Of a stretch of DNA of 64,000 nt, positions 28,163-37,117 are shown piece by piece. The stretch is from Sphingobacteriaceae bacterium (GTDB taxonomy: Bacteria; Bacteroidota; Bacteroidia; B-17B0; Aurantibacillaceae): positions 62,001 to 126,000 of the forward strand of contig JADJMM010000014.1 in NCBI GenBank assembly GCA_016709575.1. Reading direction: 5' to 3'. The first letter of the stretch is position 1. The number at the start of each line of letters is the position of its first letter. The position numbers and the translations under genes are program-made. The notes beneath the pieces were generated by a model. It made no database searches and was not told the DNA's origin. It saw only the letters and a list, made by a program, of their open reading frames with translations.

Positions 28163-29772
28163 ATGCGCAAATTCTTTCTCCTTATACTTATTTCTTTCTC
28201 CTTCATTACTTATTCTCAAAAGAAAGCACCAAAATTGGTTGTTGGTATTGTGATTGATCAAATGCGCACAGATTACATTTATCGTTACTGGAATCGTTTA
28301 GGTGAAGGTGGATTTAAACGTTTGGTGAATGAAGGTTTCTTCTGTAAGAATACACATTACAATTATGTTCCTACTTATACCGGTCCCGGACATTCGAGTA
28401 TTTACACTGGTGCTGCACCAAGTGCGCACGGAATTATTGCGAATGATTGGTATTCTAAAGAACTGGGAAAAGAAATTTATTGCGTTTCTGATGAGAAGGC
28501 TAAGCCAATTGGAACACAAAGTAAAAATGGAATGATGTCGCCACACAATCAGTTAACCACAACTTTGGGTGACGAGTTAAAATTATTTATCAACGGAAAA
28601 TCGAAAGTATTTGGTGTATCATTAAAAGACAGAAGTTCAGTTCTTCCTGTTGGTCACGCCGGCAATGCTGCGTTTTGGTTTGATGAAGAGACTGGAAATT
28701 TTGTAAGTTCAGATTGGTATGTAAAAGAATTACCGGTTTGGTTAAATAATTTCAATGCAAAAAATTAGCAAAACATATTTAGAAAAAGGTTGGAATACTT
28801 TATACGGAATAGAAACATACACGAATTCAATTGCCGATGATAACAAATACGAAAAAGCGCCCAACAAAAAAGAAAAACCTGTTTTTCCTTATGATTATAA
28901 AACGCAAATAGCTGCAAACTCTTGGGGAATTTTAAAAGCATCACCTTGGGGAAATACTATTACCAAAGATATTGCCATTGAATGTTTAAAGAACGAACAA
29001 TTAGGAAAGGATGATATCAGCGATATGCTTTGCATTAGTTTTTCAAGTACAGATTATGTTGGTCACTCATACGGATTAAGAGCAGTTGAAACAGAAGACG
29101 TGTATTTACGTCTGGATAAAGATTTAGAAGAACTATTAAAAACATTAGATGCAGAAGTAGGGCAGGAGAATTACGTTTTATTTTTAACAGCCGACCACGG
29201 CGCCGCAGATGTAGCAGCTTATTTAAAAGATTTAAAAATCCCGGCGGGATATTTAAAAGAAAAATTAATTGAAAAAGAATTAAAAAGCTTTGTAAGAAGC
29301 AATTTGGCGATTCCTTATTAGCTAATATGAGTAATCAGCAGGTCTTTTTGAACGAAGCTAAATTGACAGCTCTTAAATTAAATAATGATGAAGTTGAAAA
29401 AGCATTAGCCAACAAATTAGTTCAAATGACTGGTATTAGTGAAGCGTATCCTTCCTCTGTGTTAAAATACGAAGGCTTTAAAGGTGATAGTCCGAAAAGT
29501 TTAATTGCAAATGGTTACAATCACAAACGTAGCGGCAACGTTGCTTTTCATACTTACCAGGGTGGTTAGATATTCCTGAAACAGGCACCACACATGGTTC
29601 TGAATTTACTTATGATACACACGTACCTTTAATTTTCTTCGGGCAGGAATTAAAAAAGGCGAAAGCGTAAAATTATTACATCACCGAGATTGCACCGACA
29701 ATAAGTATTCTCTTAAATAATCCGTTTCCAAATGGATGTACAAGTAAGCCGATTGAGGAGGTTTGTAGGTAA
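28163..29772 (+). CDS. PafA-like alkaline phosphatase / phosphodiesterase, several frameshifts
   Basis: About 535 residues in at least four frame segments (breaks near 28765, 29320, 29565 and 29640). It has a signal peptide (MRKFFLLILISFSFITYS), then VVGIVIDQMRTDY (metal Asp), the catalytic Thr in YTGPGHSSIYTGAAPSAHGI, the Lys/Arg pair in SLKDRSSVLPVGH, SSTDYVGHSYG and FLTADHGAA, and finally HGSEFTYDTHVPLIFFG. These match the Bacteroidota PafA type, a periplasmic phosphate-insensitive phosphatase with catalytic Thr, Asn, Lys and Arg. It should release phosphate from monoesters. The breaks fall mostly in A/T runs. Confidence 0.88.
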
Positions 29773-29787
29773 TTTGAGTATAAAATT

Positions 29788-30322
29788 TCATTGTTGAGTT
29801 GCAATTTTCGAAAGATTTTCTCTTCCAGAAGTAACTAATCCTTTCAATTCTGATAGTTCAGTTGAATAACCTTGATAAAATTTATCTTCTTGCCGCCTTT
29901 TTTCAAAGAAATAAGCCCAACTTTCAAGCTGTTTTTATATGTATGATATTCTAAGTTGTAAATTTCTTTATGACGAGCATAAATCCAGTAATTTGCGTTA
30001 AGTAACCCAAATAATCCCCTGATTCTTCCCATCCTGTAATTATTATGCCGTCCACAATACTTTTCGCATCTTTCTTAATGAATTCATTTTTTAAGGTTTC
30101 TATTTTTTTATTTTCATTTACTTCATCAATTTTATAATAAATTGAAAAGCATACTGTAGTTAGAACTAATACTACAAAAAACCATACAAGTTTATATTTT
30201 GGAGTTAAGATTTTAAGAAATTGTAGAATTTCGATCACGGAAGCTATAATCCCTAAAATGCCACTTATATACGCAAGAGCAACTAACATTTTTGTTTTAA
30301 ATATCGATAGCCCATTCGTCAA
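29788..30322 (-). CDS. Two-helix membrane protein with helical tail, unknown, two frameshifts
   Basis: Corrected length is about 178 residues. Two membrane helices (MLVALAYISGILGIIASVIE and KLVWFFVVLVLTTVCFSIYY) are followed by a long charged helical domain. Frames must be switched near 29975 and 29935 to read ARHKEIYNLEYHTYKQLESW and FFEKRRQEDKFYQGYSTELS, ending LSKIATQQ. It overlaps the upstream unknown membrane gene by 26 bases, so the pair is probably co-translated. I do not recognise either family. The pattern of two helices plus a soluble helical domain also occurs in effector-type membrane proteins, but nothing proves that role. Confidence 0.6.
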
Positions 30323-31122
30323 TGGACAGTGTTTTTTTAAAATTTAATTTCAGGCAAATTTTGTTCCAAATGTTTTTACGAATTTGATTTATAGTTAAAG
30401 TGCGGCTATCGGTAAGAGATGTTAAACTGAAACTAAAGTATTTTATAGAATGTACCCAAGTTGTTGGAGTAGCTTCAGGAGCTAGTAGAGGTGAATAATT
30501 TAATTCGTAAACTCTTTTGTATTTGATATTACTATATGTGCTAATATATTCAATAAGAATAAAAAATTGACCATTTCTTTTGGTTTTATAGTGATCTAAT
30601 GAAACAGCTTGCTCCAGTAGTTTGAATTGGTTTATATCATTACAATAGAACGTAGTAACTGACTGAGTTCTTTTTTTTAATACCTCTAATATGTTATCTT
30701 TTTCTTCTTTGCAAATTAATGAAATTTTAATTTCTTTAGCTGGTAATTTGCCTGTTTGTTTAATGTTAAACCAATGAATGTCGGTACATTCATTATAGTT
30801 TATTCTATTTAATTCTCTCGGGGAACATAATTTTGGGGAGGAATCTATGATTCCATTTTCAGCTTTTGCTTTATCCCCAAACTCCAAAAAATCAAAATTA
30901 GGTTGATTTAAAAATTCAGTTGTAATTATATTGTTCTTTTTTTGAAGTTGCATTTGAAGTGCAACAAAATAAGCCCGATGACAGAAACGAGTCCGCTAAG
31001 TATTTTTAGTTTATCAGCAGTATCTATCCCAATAGAACTTTTAAATATAAAAAAAGCTTACTAAAAAATAGTATAATGCAAGTCCACAACAATGTGGGTA
31101 TTTTGTAAAAAAATCTCTTCAT
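30297..31122 (-). CDS. Membrane-anchored protein of unknown function, two frameshifts
   Basis: About 275 residues after correcting breaks near 31020-31040 and 30965. It starts MKRFFYKIPTLLWTCIILFFSK (first membrane helix) and has a second helix (ILSGLVSVIGLILLHF or frame-shifted variant). Then follows a soluble domain of about 215 residues, with VTTFYCNDINQFKLLEQ and GQFFILIEYISTYSNIKYKR as strand-rich segments and LNFKKTLSIDEWAIDI at the end. It lies upstream of, and overlaps, another unknown membrane protein. It is isolated from its other neighbour by a strong terminator at 31165-31190. Confidence 0.55.
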
Positions 31123-31164
31123 ATAAAGCTAATTTAATCAATTTTCCTTAAAGAAATAGAACAA

Positions 31165-31190
31165 AAAAGCCCCGCAATTGCGGGGCTTTT
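31165..31190. terminator. Bidirectional terminator (perfect palindrome)
   Basis: AAAAGCCCCGCAA and TTGCGGGGCTTTT form a perfect 26-base palindrome with flanking A- and T-runs, just past the fsa stop at 31209. Confidence 0.88.
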
Positions 31191-31208
31191 ATTATAGTTT
31201 GTTCAAAA

Positions 31209-31701
31209 TTACTTCTTCGCATCCGCCAAAAACTGAGCAAGTCCGCTGTCAGTTAATGGATGTTTCAATAAAGCAGTAATAGCACTTAAAGGACAAGTAG
31301 CAACATCAGCTCCTGCTTTCGCACAATAAATAATATGCATAGGATGACGAACTGAAGCTGCTAAAATTTCAGTTTCGTAACCGTAGTTATCATAGATCTG
31401 ACGGATGTCTGCAATTAATTGCATACCATCAGTACTAACATCATCTAAACGTCCAATAAAAGGAGAAACATAAGTTGCACCAGCTTTAGCAGCTAATAAA
31501 GCTTGTCCGGCCGAAAACACCAAAGTACAATTGGTACGGATGCCTTTTTCTGTAAAATATTTTATGGCTTTAACGCCGTCTTTTATCATTGGTATTTTTA
31601 CCACAATTTGTTCGTGAAGTTCAGCTAAAGCTTCACCTTCTTTTACCATACCTTCAAAATCGGTAGAGATAACTTCTGCGCTTACATCACCCGTAACAAT
31701 C
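31209..31701 (-). pseudogene. fsa: Fructose-6-phosphate aldolase (transaldolase-like), 5' end missing
   Basis: The preserved part starts at IVTGDVSAEVIST and continues with VVKIPMIKDGVKAIKYF (Schiff-base Lys in VKIP), TNCTLVFSAGQALLAAKAGA, SPFIGRLDDVSTDG and ILAASVRHPMHI, as in the 215-residue FSA/TalC family. About 55 N-terminal residues, including the conserved MKFFIDTAN start and TTNPSL loop, are absent. The homology stops exactly at a perfect hairpin (31702-31728), beyond which lies a palindromic repeat element and no matching sequence. Unlike the other broken genes this is a replacement, not an indel. It could be a true pseudogene or an assembly chimera. Confidence 0.8.
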
Positions 31702-31853
31702 GATACTTTTTGTCCGCCAAAAAGTATCCAAAAAGCTCTTGATTCCTGAAGGTGATTTTTGCGCAAGAGGCAGGCGCAAAACCACGGTCAAAGCTGAAGC
31801 AAATGCGCAAAGCCAACGCTTCCTCAGCTTTGCCGCTATCACTGACAGGAATC
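31702..31853. mobile_element. Palindromic MITE-like element disrupting fsa
   Basis: Two nested parts. First is a perfect 11-base hairpin, GATACTTTTTG / CAAAAAGTATC (31702-31728). Then comes a 113-base unit bounded by imperfect 15-base inverted repeats, GATTCCTGAAGGTGA (31741-31755) and TCACTGACAGGAATC (31839-31853), matching at 12 positions. An internal AAAGCTGA/TCAGCTTT pair allows further folding. It is GC-richer than its surroundings and carries no transposase. The following 180 bases (31854-32033) hold no gene that I can support. Confidence 0.55.
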
Positions 31854-32033
31854 AAATTTCCTAGGAACATTTTCTAATTTACAAGCATTATCACCAACAC
31901 ACTTTGAACTTCAATCTTTACTTATTCTTCCATTTATTCTTTGGTATTATATGAAGAGTTTGTGGAGAACGGCGCAGGAAAAACCTCTCTTTGAAAACAT
32001 TAGAACGCGAAGAAATTAAAAGAAGAATGATTT

Positions 32034-32642
32034 TTACTGACGACTCTCAATATTGCGAAGCACCTTCCCGGTAATGGCATTAATATACGCGCTTTGCGTC
32101 GTGTACATTTCCACTTCGCATTTTTTGCAAGGCTCAAGGTGATAGAAATGCCAAACAAAATAATAATCTTTTTTAGTAGTATCGTATTCGGTAGAGATTT
32201 CGCCGTATAATCTATCAGCGTGTCTTTTTAGAATAGTATCAGAAGTAATGGCCGCTTTTTTTGCGTCTTCAAAACTCACGACCTTAGCACCTGTTTTTTT
32301 AATACTACCAGGTAAACGGGTGTAATTTTTAAAAGCGGCATCTTTTATTACACCTTTTCCAAATTTGTATTCAATAGTAAAAATAACATGACTCTCTTTT
32401 ACATTCGGGAAATTAAAAGAATAGAATAGGGTGAAAGCATTCATCACATTACTGTTTGTATGCATATCACTCTTAATAAATTTTACATTGGTGTTACATG
32501 CGTTTTGTCCGATTTCCCTTACTATTATCTGTTCGCATTTTTTCTTGATACTGTCAGGTGCAACGGCACCATAAATGGTTTGCGAATAATGGCTTAAGCT
32601 AATACTTAAGAAAGCCATTAATATGATAAGGTTTATCCGCAT
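32034..32642 (-). CDS. Exported protein of unknown function
   Basis: 202 residues with a signal peptide (MRINLIILMAFLSISLSHYS). The mature part includes a pair of strand-rich units (ESHVIFTIEYKFGKGVIKDA; KDYYFVWHFYHLEPCKKCEV) and ends with YINAITGKVLRNIES, reminiscent of PepSY-like repeats in which a lysine or aspartate motif follows a helix. The CKKC motif is close to the end. It begins only a few bases after the terminator T-run of the SRP RNA gene, so it may be expressed by readthrough. No firm family. Confidence 0.6.
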   Translation of the reverse strand: MRINLIILMAFLSISLSHYSQTIYGAVAPDSIKKKCEQIIVREIGQNACNTNVKFIKSDMHTNSNVMNAFTLFYSFNFPNVKESHVIFTIEYKFGKGVIKDAAFKNYTRLPGSIKKTGAKVVSFEDAKKAAITSDTILKRHADRLYGEISTEYDTTKKDYYFVWHFYHLEPCKKCEVEMYTTQSAYINAITGKVLRNIESRQ

Positions 32643-32657
32643 TTTTTAAAAAAAGAT

Positions 32658-32753
32658 GGGTAAGCTACTCTCATCGCACCGCTACAACCGCCTACCCTTG
32701 CTCCGTTCCCGACCTGGGGGATTTGGCAGGAGCTGGTCGTGAAAGACTTACCC
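32658..32753 (-). ncRNA. ffs: Signal recognition particle RNA, small bacterial form (4.5S)
   Basis: The minus strand contains the diagnostic helix 8 core CAGGTCGGGAACGGAGCAAG, flanked by complementary arms. The ends GGGTAAG and CTTACCC pair, giving a 96-base hairpin of the Alu-less bacterial type. A T-run (32654-32643) follows as terminator. A -7 element (TAATTTTG) lies eight bases before the 5' end. The RNA binds Ffh and directs membrane proteins to the Sec translocon. Confidence 0.95.
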
Positions 32754-32760
32754 ACCGATG

Positions 32761-32768
32761 CAAAATTA
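32761..32768 (-). promoter_or_regulatory. -7 element of the SRP RNA gene
   Basis: TAATTTTG (minus strand) fits TAnnTTTG and stands about seven bases before the paired 5' end of the RNA, as expected for a start at the first G. Confidence 0.65.
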
Positions 32769-32841
32769 ACATTTATTTTAATTTCCCGAATAAAATCGTA
32801 AAATTTGTAACTAATAATCACGTTATTTGCTCTGTTATAAT

Positions 32842-33795
32842 ATGCAGATTTCCATAGTAATACCTTTAAAAGACGAAGCCGAGTCGCTACCCGAATTACA
32901 CGAATGGATAGTGAAGGTAATGACTGCTAACCAGTTCAGCTATGAAATACTTTTTATAGATGATGGAAGTAAGGATGGTTCTTGGAAAGTAATTGAAGAT
33001 TTACGTAAAAAAAACTCTAATGTCCGTGCTATAAAATTCCGTCGCAATTATGGCAAATCTCCCGCTTTATTTGTGGGTTTTGAAGCTGTGAAGGGTGATG
33101 TGGTTATTACCATGGATGCCGATTTACAGGATAGTCCAGATGAAATTCCTGAACTCTACAAAATGATAACTGAAGAAGGTTATGATTTAGTGAGTGGATG
33201 GAAAAAGAAACGTCATGATAACGCAGTAACAAAAAATCTTCCTTCTAAATTATATAATTGGACTAACCGTAAAATATCAGGCATTAAATTACATGACATG
33301 AATTGCGGTTTAAAAGCCTATCGCAAAGAAGTGGTGAAGAGTATTGAAATTTATGGTGAGATGCACCGTTTTATTCCTGTGCTTGCAAAAAACGCGGGCT
33401 TTGGAAAAATAGGTGAGAAGGTTGTACAACATCAGGCGAGAAAATACGGAACCAGTAAATTTGGATGGGACAGATTCATTAATGGTTTTTTAGATTTAAT
33501 GACCATTACGTTTTTATCAAAATTCGGAAAACGGCCAATGCACTTTTTTGGTTTGGTGGGAATGATTATGTTTTTTGTCGGATTTGCAGCTGCGTTTTAT
33601 TTGGGCGTAGATAAATTATATCACGTGTTTAATCATATTGCAGCCCGTAAAATTGCAGATAGACCTTTATTTTATATTTCATTAACCACAATGATATTAG
33701 GTTCTATGATGTTTTTAGCAGGATTTTTGGGAGAGTTAATTCTACGTAACTCACCGGTTCGAAATAATTACTTAATTGAACAAGAGATCAATTAA
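32842..33795 (+). CDS. Family 2 glycosyltransferase, dolichol-phosphate type
   Basis: 317 residues. The GT-A domain shows MQISIVIPLKDEAESLPELH, the nucleotide Asp pair IDDGSKDGSW, the metal-binding VITMDADLQDSPDEIP, and SGWKKKRHD. Two membrane helices follow (about residues 232-255 and 270-300). This is the DPM1/GtrB/ArnC-like architecture, in which a sugar is moved from a nucleotide to a polyprenyl phosphate at the membrane. The ATG at 32842 puts the first strand at the N-terminus. The stop overlaps the next gene's start (TAATG). Confidence 0.92.
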   Translation: MQISIVIPLKDEAESLPELHEWIVKVMTANQFSYEILFIDDGSKDGSWKVIEDLRKKNSNVRAIKFRRNYGKSPALFVGFEAVKGDVVITMDADLQDSPDEIPELYKMITEEGYDLVSGWKKKRHDNAVTKNLPSKLYNWTNRKISGIKLHDMNCGLKAYRKEVVKSIEIYGEMHRFIPVLAKNAGFGKIGEKVVQHQARKYGTSKFGWDRFINGFLDLMTITFLSKFGKRPMHFFGLVGMIMFFVGFAAAFYLGVDKLYHVFNHIAARKIADRPLFYISLTTMILGSMMFLAGFLGELILRNSPVRNNYLIEQEIN

Positions 33796-34388
33796 TGGTT
33801 TCCGAAACCAAAAAGAGACCACCACGCATTCCTCTTACCCCTGAAGAAGTTCAGGACTTCATCAAATTGAAAAGATACAAAGAGCGAGCAAAAACTGAAC
33901 GATTTAAAAAGACAAAAACCTATAAAGTACTTAATGTATTTAATATTATCTGCATTGTAATTTATACTGAAATTATTTTTGCGTTTTTAGGCTCCTGTAA
34001 TTTTACAACACATTATATAAAATCAAACACTTTTAATTATGGTGCGGAGATTTTAGGAGGAAGACGCGTATTCAGCACTGCGGTGTTTACAACTGTTAAC
34101 GATAAGGTATACGAAGTAGGGGTTAACGACACTACAGCTTTACCGAAAAATTTTACTGGTTTAAGAGTAGGTTCAGATTGGTTATTGCAGAAAGAAGTGA
34201 AAGTAAGATTTAAAAAGGGTGGAAAAGATTTTTACATCAAACGCGCGTTCCCCTTATTATTCATTTCTATTTTGTGGGGCATTGTTACGTTTGTGTTGTT
34301 TGGTTATAATATGAATCAGAATGAGTATTCGTTGAATGTGGTGTCGTTCATCAATCTTCTCACCATGTTATCCTTCATGTTACTCTAA
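33795..34388 (+). CDS. Membrane protein of unknown function
   Basis: 197 residues. A basic N-terminus (KKRPPRIPLTPEEVQDF ... KERAKTERFKKTKTY) precedes one helix (about 51-70), a periplasmic loop of about 80 residues with AEILGGRRVFSTAVFTTVNDKVYE, and two C-terminal helices (about 155-173 and 182-197). The start overlaps the glycosyltransferase stop by one base, so the two are translationally coupled and may act together on a lipid-linked sugar; this is inference. Its end overlaps the convergent hydrolase gene by nine bases. Confidence 0.65.
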   Translation: MVSETKKRPPRIPLTPEEVQDFIKLKRYKERAKTERFKKTKTYKVLNVFNIICIVIYTEIIFAFLGSCNFTTHYIKSNTFNYGAEILGGRRVFSTAVFTTVNDKVYEVGVNDTTALPKNFTGLRVGSDWLLQKEVKVRFKKGGKDFYIKRAFPLLFISILWGIVTFVLFGYNMNQNEYSLNVVSFINLLTMLSFMLL

Positions 34389-34985
34389 TAACTCTGAGTC
34401 ATACATATCTCCCGGCGAAATCATTTTTTCATCATAAGGAATATTTTTTCCATAACGTTGTTTCATGATATCTTTAACTGCAGGATGCGTTAAATCAAAC
34501 TCTTTAAGAGGTCGAAGTTTACCAAGGTCAATTCCTAGAGCGTGATTGTAAAGTTTCCAAACAAATTCAGAACAATATAATTCCTCATCACTCCAATTAA
34601 AACCTAAATCATAATGAATGCCTAATTGGGATTTAGCTTCTGTGAGCATTTTTGTAATCGCATCCTGTGTTAATTTGGATTGGTCTTTTAAACGTTTGAT
34701 ATAATATTTTCCATCGGCACTCATATCTACAAATTGTTCAAACGTATTTTTCGAAACAGGTTCTACAGCGTGATAAACCATCGTCTTACCATTTTCAATT
34801 AATACAATCCCAACATGCGTGTATTTTGATTTAGTAGCTAACTGAATCGCTTTACCTTGTCCGGATGGATTAACTATAAAAACGATGTCGCCGTTTTTAA
34901 GTGGTTTCTCTGATTTTAAATAAATAAATCCTGTTAAAAGGATAAAAGCTAAAAAGCTTGACAGTAAGAAAATGTGTTTCCGCAT
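34380..34985 (-). CDS. YiiX/YebB-like permuted NlpC/P60 hydrolase
   Basis: 201 residues. An N-terminal membrane or signal segment (MRKHIFLLSSFLAFILLTGF) is followed by GDIVFIVNPSGQGKAIQLAT, the active-site His in YTHVGIVLIENGK, and the Cys in ELYCSEFVWKLYNHALG. This permuted order (His before Cys) is typical of the YiiX/lecithin:retinol acyltransferase branch of the papain-like clan. It probably cleaves an amide or ester in the cell envelope. Monocistronic; convergent with the membrane protein. Confidence 0.88.
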   Translation of the reverse strand: MRKHIFLLSSFLAFILLTGFIYLKSEKPLKNGDIVFIVNPSGQGKAIQLATKSKYTHVGIVLIENGKTMVYHAVEPVSKNTFEQFVDMSADGKYYIKRLKDQSKLTQDAITKMLTEAKSQLGIHYDLGFNWSDEELYCSEFVWKLYNHALGIDLGKLRPLKEFDLTHPAVKDIMKQRYGKNIPYDEKMISPGDMYDSELLE

Positions 34986-35086
34986 AAATGTATAACGTGC
35001 GGAAAGATGGAAACGTTACAGCTTTAACAAAATTTTAGATACTGTTCGGATGCAAGCACTCATTGAAGGTGATTGAGGAAAGCTTT

Positions 35087-35533
35087 TTATTCTGATATAA
35101 TAAGCTCTACTTCAGCTTTTAGTTCAGGATATTTTCTGCAAATATTGGTGGCAGTATAAATAGCAAATACCCTTGGCGCATGAGGTAATGTGGCATTTTT
35201 AGCAAGCCTTAGAGAGATGTCAAATATTTCTCCGCAATATTTTTCAGGTATATCAATATCGCGTAAGGTGCCAATTACATTTCGAATTGCTCCTGTATGC
35301 TGACCTTGTTGATTTAAAAATTTTATGAGTTGTGGAATTTGCGGATAAATCGCTTTTGGATTTCTGTGACTTAAATGTTGCAAAGTCCAGGAAGCGCGCA
35401 TGCTAATTAGAGGGTCCTTACCTAATATAAGTTTGGTTAATTCTTTAGCAAGCTTAGGATTGTTTTCGTTTTCCTTTAAAAACTTGTTTACTTTTTTGAG
35501 ACTGAAATATTTTATGTCTTTAATATCTTCCAT
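35087..35533 (-). CDS. HEAT-repeat-like protein
   Basis: 148 residues, all helical. Two-helix units such as NPKLAKELTKLILGKDPLIS, MRASWTLQHLSHRNPKAIYP and GAIRNVIGTLRDIDIPEKYC have HEAT/Armadillo character. The start was set at 35533 because its ATG overlaps the stop of the EamA gene (TAATG); an ATG six codons earlier is possible. It is the last gene of a minus-strand operon with EamA, YggS and DUF1015. The partner is unknown. Confidence 0.75.
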   Translation of the reverse strand: MEDIKDIKYFSLKKVNKFLKENENNPKLAKELTKLILGKDPLISMRASWTLQHLSHRNPKAIYPQIPQLIKFLNQQGQHTGAIRNVIGTLRDIDIPEKYCGEIFDISLRLAKNATLPHAPRVFAIYTATNICRKYPELKAEVELIISE

Positions 35534-36462
35534 TAGAATTGATTTCTCCAAATTAAAATAACAACACCTAAAATAGCAATTATACAGGCAAATACAGATT
35601 GCAATGTGATTTTCTCTTTATACACTAATAAATTTACAGGCAATACAACTATCGGTAGCAAGGCAAAAATAGTTTGTGCAACTGCCACTTCAATTTTTTG
35701 GATAGCAATTAAAGAACAAGTTACACCGCATATTGGTCCGAGGAAAGTACCGAGAACCATGTAAGGCAATGCATTATTTTTATTAGTTAAAATTGGTTTT
35801 GAATTCGCAATTAATTTTTTGGCGAACAATGAAACTAAAAACGCAGCAGCAAACGCAAATAACAAACGAATCCAAACGGCGTGCATGGTGGGGATGTGTT
35901 CGGTATAGTAATCCATACCATATTTTGAAAGCACTAATCCTGTACCTTGACAAAGTGCGCCGATTATGCCTAGAATAATTCCTGTTTTATCGCGTTTAAA
36001 TCCTGCTTCTTCAGCCGCTGCAGTATCTTTTTTTGAAAGTGTTAACCATATCACCCCGCCAATAGTTATTGCAATACCAAGCATCCCAATTAAATTTACT
36101 TTTTCACCAAGCACTAAAAAACCCATACTCAATGCAGCGCCAGGTGCAAATGTGGTGTACAAACTTCCGAGTTTTGGTCCGAGTATAGTAAAGGATTTAA
36201 AACTGCAATAGTCTCCAATGGTAAAACCAATAATTCCTGATGCTCCTAAAAAAACGAAATGATATAAATGTGGTTGTGAAAATAAATCAAGGATGTTTAA
36301 TGAATTCGTGAAAAATAATATAATGGAAATTAGAATCCACGCTAATAATAAACGGTATTGATTTACAGGGGCTGTTCCAATTCGTTTTGCCGCTTCTGTG
36401 AATGGAAAAATACCTAGACTCCAGCATAATGTAGTAACAAGTGCAATTAGTTCTCCGCTCAT
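35533..36462 (-). CDS. EamA/DMT-family transporter
   Basis: 309 residues with ten predicted membrane helices and an internal duplication (EamA + EamA). The first half has GELIALVTTLCWSLGIFPF and ends with GVIWLTLSKK; the second begins GIILGIIGALCQGTGLVLSK and ends AILGVVILIW. Members export amino acids, nucleosides or drugs; the substrate cannot be read from sequence. Its start overlaps the YggS stop (ATGA), so the genes are coupled. Confidence 0.9.
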   Translation of the reverse strand: MSGELIALVTTLCWSLGIFPFTEAAKRIGTAPVNQYRLLLAWILISIILFFTNSLNILDLFSQPHLYHFVFLGASGIIGFTIGDYCSFKSFTILGPKLGSLYTTFAPGAALSMGFLVLGEKVNLIGMLGIAITIGGVIWLTLSKKDTAAAEEAGFKRDKTGIILGIIGALCQGTGLVLSKYGMDYYTEHIPTMHAVWIRLLFAFAAAFLVSLFAKKLIANSKPILTNKNNALPYMVLGTFLGPICGVTCSLIAIQKIEVAVAQTIFALLPIVVLPVNLLVYKEKITLQSVFACIIAILGVVILIWRNQF

Positions 36463-37115
36463 TTAGAATAATTCCTTTCGCCGAAAATAATACTTCCAAT
36501 ACGTACAATTGTGCTTCCTTCTTCAATGGCAATTTTATAATCACTGCTCATGCCAAAGGAGAGATGTTTAATGTTTAATGTTTGATGTTTGTTGGAGAAG
36601 TCTTTTAAAGATTTGAATTCTTTTCGGATTTGAGCTTCGTTATCTGTATTGGAAGCCATTGCCATGAAACCACACACTTTAATGTTTTGAAGTTGTTTGT
36701 ATTCTTCTGATTTGAATATGGCTTCGCATTCTTCAAAGGATAAACCAAATTTAGTTTCTTCTTGAGCGATGTAAATTTGTAGGAGGCAATTAATGACACG
36801 ATTGTTTTTTTGCGCTTGCTTATTTATTTCTTGTAATAATTTGAAACTATCTACACCATGAATTAAATATACAAACGGCGCAATAAATTTGACTTTATTA
36901 CTTTGTAAATGCCCGATAAAGTGCCAATTAATATCTTTTGGAAGTTGCTCGTGTTTGTCAACCAATTCCTGAACGTAATTCTCGCCAAAATTTATTTGTC
37001 CGGCATTGTAAGCTTCTAAAATAGCTTCGTTAGGTTTTGTCTTAGATACTGCAACAAGAGTCACATGCGGAGGAATAGAACTCTTTATTTTATTTAAATT
37101 GTCTTTTACTGACAT
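36459..37115 (-). CDS. yggS: PLP homeostasis protein YggS/PROSC
   Basis: 218 residues of the single-domain alanine-racemase-like fold. VTLVAVSKTKPNEAI carries the PLP Lys, FGENYVQELVDK and WHFIGHLQSNKVKF are conserved, and the C-terminus has LSFGMSSDYKIAIEEGSTIVRIGSIIFGER (phosphate binding). It buffers free pyridoxal phosphate. The start at 37115 matches the family; 19 upstream in-frame codons overlap the DUF1015 gene and are rejected. It lies two bases after that gene. Confidence 0.94.
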   Translation of the reverse strand: MSVKDNLNKIKSSIPPHVTLVAVSKTKPNEAILEAYNAGQINFGENYVQELVDKHEQLPKDINWHFIGHLQSNKVKFIAPFVYLIHGVDSFKLLQEINKQAQKNNRVINCLLQIYIAQEETKFGLSFEECEAIFKSEEYKQLQNIKVCGFMAMASNTDNEAQIRKEFKSLKDFSNKHQTLNIKHLSFGMSSDYKIAIEEGSTIVRIGSIIFGERNYSK

Positions 37116-37117
37116 TT

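Noticed and set aside
32633..32821. Minus-strand open frame of 62 codons
   Set aside because: It overlaps the SRP RNA in full. The conserved RNA core and pairing ends explain the sequence better than a protein.
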